From assembly GCF_900465315.1 (NCBI RefSeq), contig NZ_UBIX01000009.1: a stretch of 64,000 bases of DNA; one strand, 5' to 3'. Positions 63,774 to 64,000 of this stretch are shown piece by piece. Origin of the DNA: Asaia bogorensis_B (GTDB lineage Bacteria; Pseudomonadota; Alphaproteobacteria; Acetobacterales; Acetobacteraceae). The translations under genes and the position numbers were made by a program. How positions within the stretch are numbered: the first letter of the stretch is position 1; each line of letters begins with the position of its first letter. The notes beneath the pieces were generated by a model, which was given only the letters and a program-made list of their open reading frames with translations, was not told the origin of the DNA and did no database searches.

Positions 63774-63807
63774 AAAAATCCCCCCGATGCCTCAGCACCG
63801 GGGGGAT
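63773..63807 (-). terminator. Intrinsic terminator of the minus-strand binding protein gene
   Basis: ATCCCCCCG and CGGGGGGAT pair, extended by TGC/GCA past a mismatch, around a short loop. Six A residues at 63773-63778 give a T-run on the minus strand, so it stops the gene ending at 63822. The stem can also mark the end of the plus-strand gene. Confidence 0.88.
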
Positions 63808-63821
63808 AGCTGCAAGGCGAT

Positions 63822-64000
63822 TTACTCGCCAGTCCAGCCCTTGTAGCTGCCAACATTGTCACGCGTGATCAGGGTTGGCGGCATCAGGCGCACTGTACCC
63901 TTGGCAACCTTGCCATCCTTGATGGCCTGCCCCATCGCCACGCCGTCCTTGCCCATCTGGTAAGGGTCCTGGCTGGCCGAGGCCACCACCGACGAGCGCG
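63822..64000 (-). CDS. Periplasmic sugar-binding protein of an ABC transporter (C-terminal part)
   Basis: The minus strand is open from the window edge to a TAA at 63822-63824. It encodes about 58 residues including ASQDPYQMGKDGVAMGQA and ITRDNVGSYKGWTGE at the end. The SQDPYQMG segment and the C-terminal ITRDNV-type tail are typical of ribose/galactose-type (Peripla_BP_4) solute-binding proteins. The ATPase and permease genes, if present, lie outside the window. The sugar cannot be named. Confidence 0.75.
   Translation of the reverse strand, partial: RSSVVASASQDPYQMGKDGVAMGQAIKDGKVAKGTVRLMPPTLITRDNVGSYKGWTGE

Overview
The window is about 60% G+C and densely packed with housekeeping genes of an alphaproteobacterium. 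Indicators are a short ProS without an editing insert, a birA-coaX-rnj-proS-lol-dnaE run, one LolC/E-type permease, an Rrf2-led SUF operon and the trigger factor-ClpP-ClpX-Lon-HU order. Gene content and protein style suggest an acetic acid bacterium (Acetobacteraceae). The genus is not established from this sequence alone. I see no insertion sequence, prophage, integrase, rRNA operon or CRISPR array.

Left part (1-21 kb): divergent mfd (cut by the window edge) and recG; a degenerate GGDEF-EAL protein; an LpxR-family outer membrane enzyme divergent from a two-domain cold-shock protein; a minus-strand kdsB-pheA-dapA-smpB cluster; hisN and serA; a ComM-type ATPase; metC with a mercaptopyruvate-type sulfurtransferase; an AI-2E-family permease overlapping an EEP-family hydrolase; and cardiolipin synthase.

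Middle (21-47 kb): a structured non-coding stretch before the leucyltransferase gene bpt, then parC. Next comes a plus-strand cassette of a microbial rhodopsin with a D-T-G motif and a Brp/Blh beta-carotene dioxygenase that would supply its retinal. It lies between the minus-strand genes parC and recO. After that comes a long minus-strand block: recO, tsf, rpsB, dnaE, lolD, lolF, proS, rnj, coaX, birA, tRNA-Val, HU, lon, clpX, clpP, tig, tRNA-Leu and the NAD(P)H-hydrate repair gene. This block covers replication, translation, lipoprotein export, RNA decay and proteolysis.

Right part (47-64 kb): a small membrane protein; a DEAD-box helicase with a very long basic N-terminal extension and an in-frame hexanucleotide repeat; an iron-sulfur 23S rRNA uracil methyltransferase; and a seven-gene SUF operon (rrf2-sufB-C-D-S-T-sufA). 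Then come a DUF445 membrane protein divergent from an unusual phosphoenolpyruvate carboxylase-like gene, two small envelope proteins, and the 3' end of a sugar-binding protein gene.

The most noteworthy items are the rhodopsin/retinal cassette and its position, the PEP carboxylase-like protein with altered catalytic motifs, the GGDEF-EAL protein predicted to be catalytically dead, the extended helicase, and the structured RNA candidate upstream of bpt.
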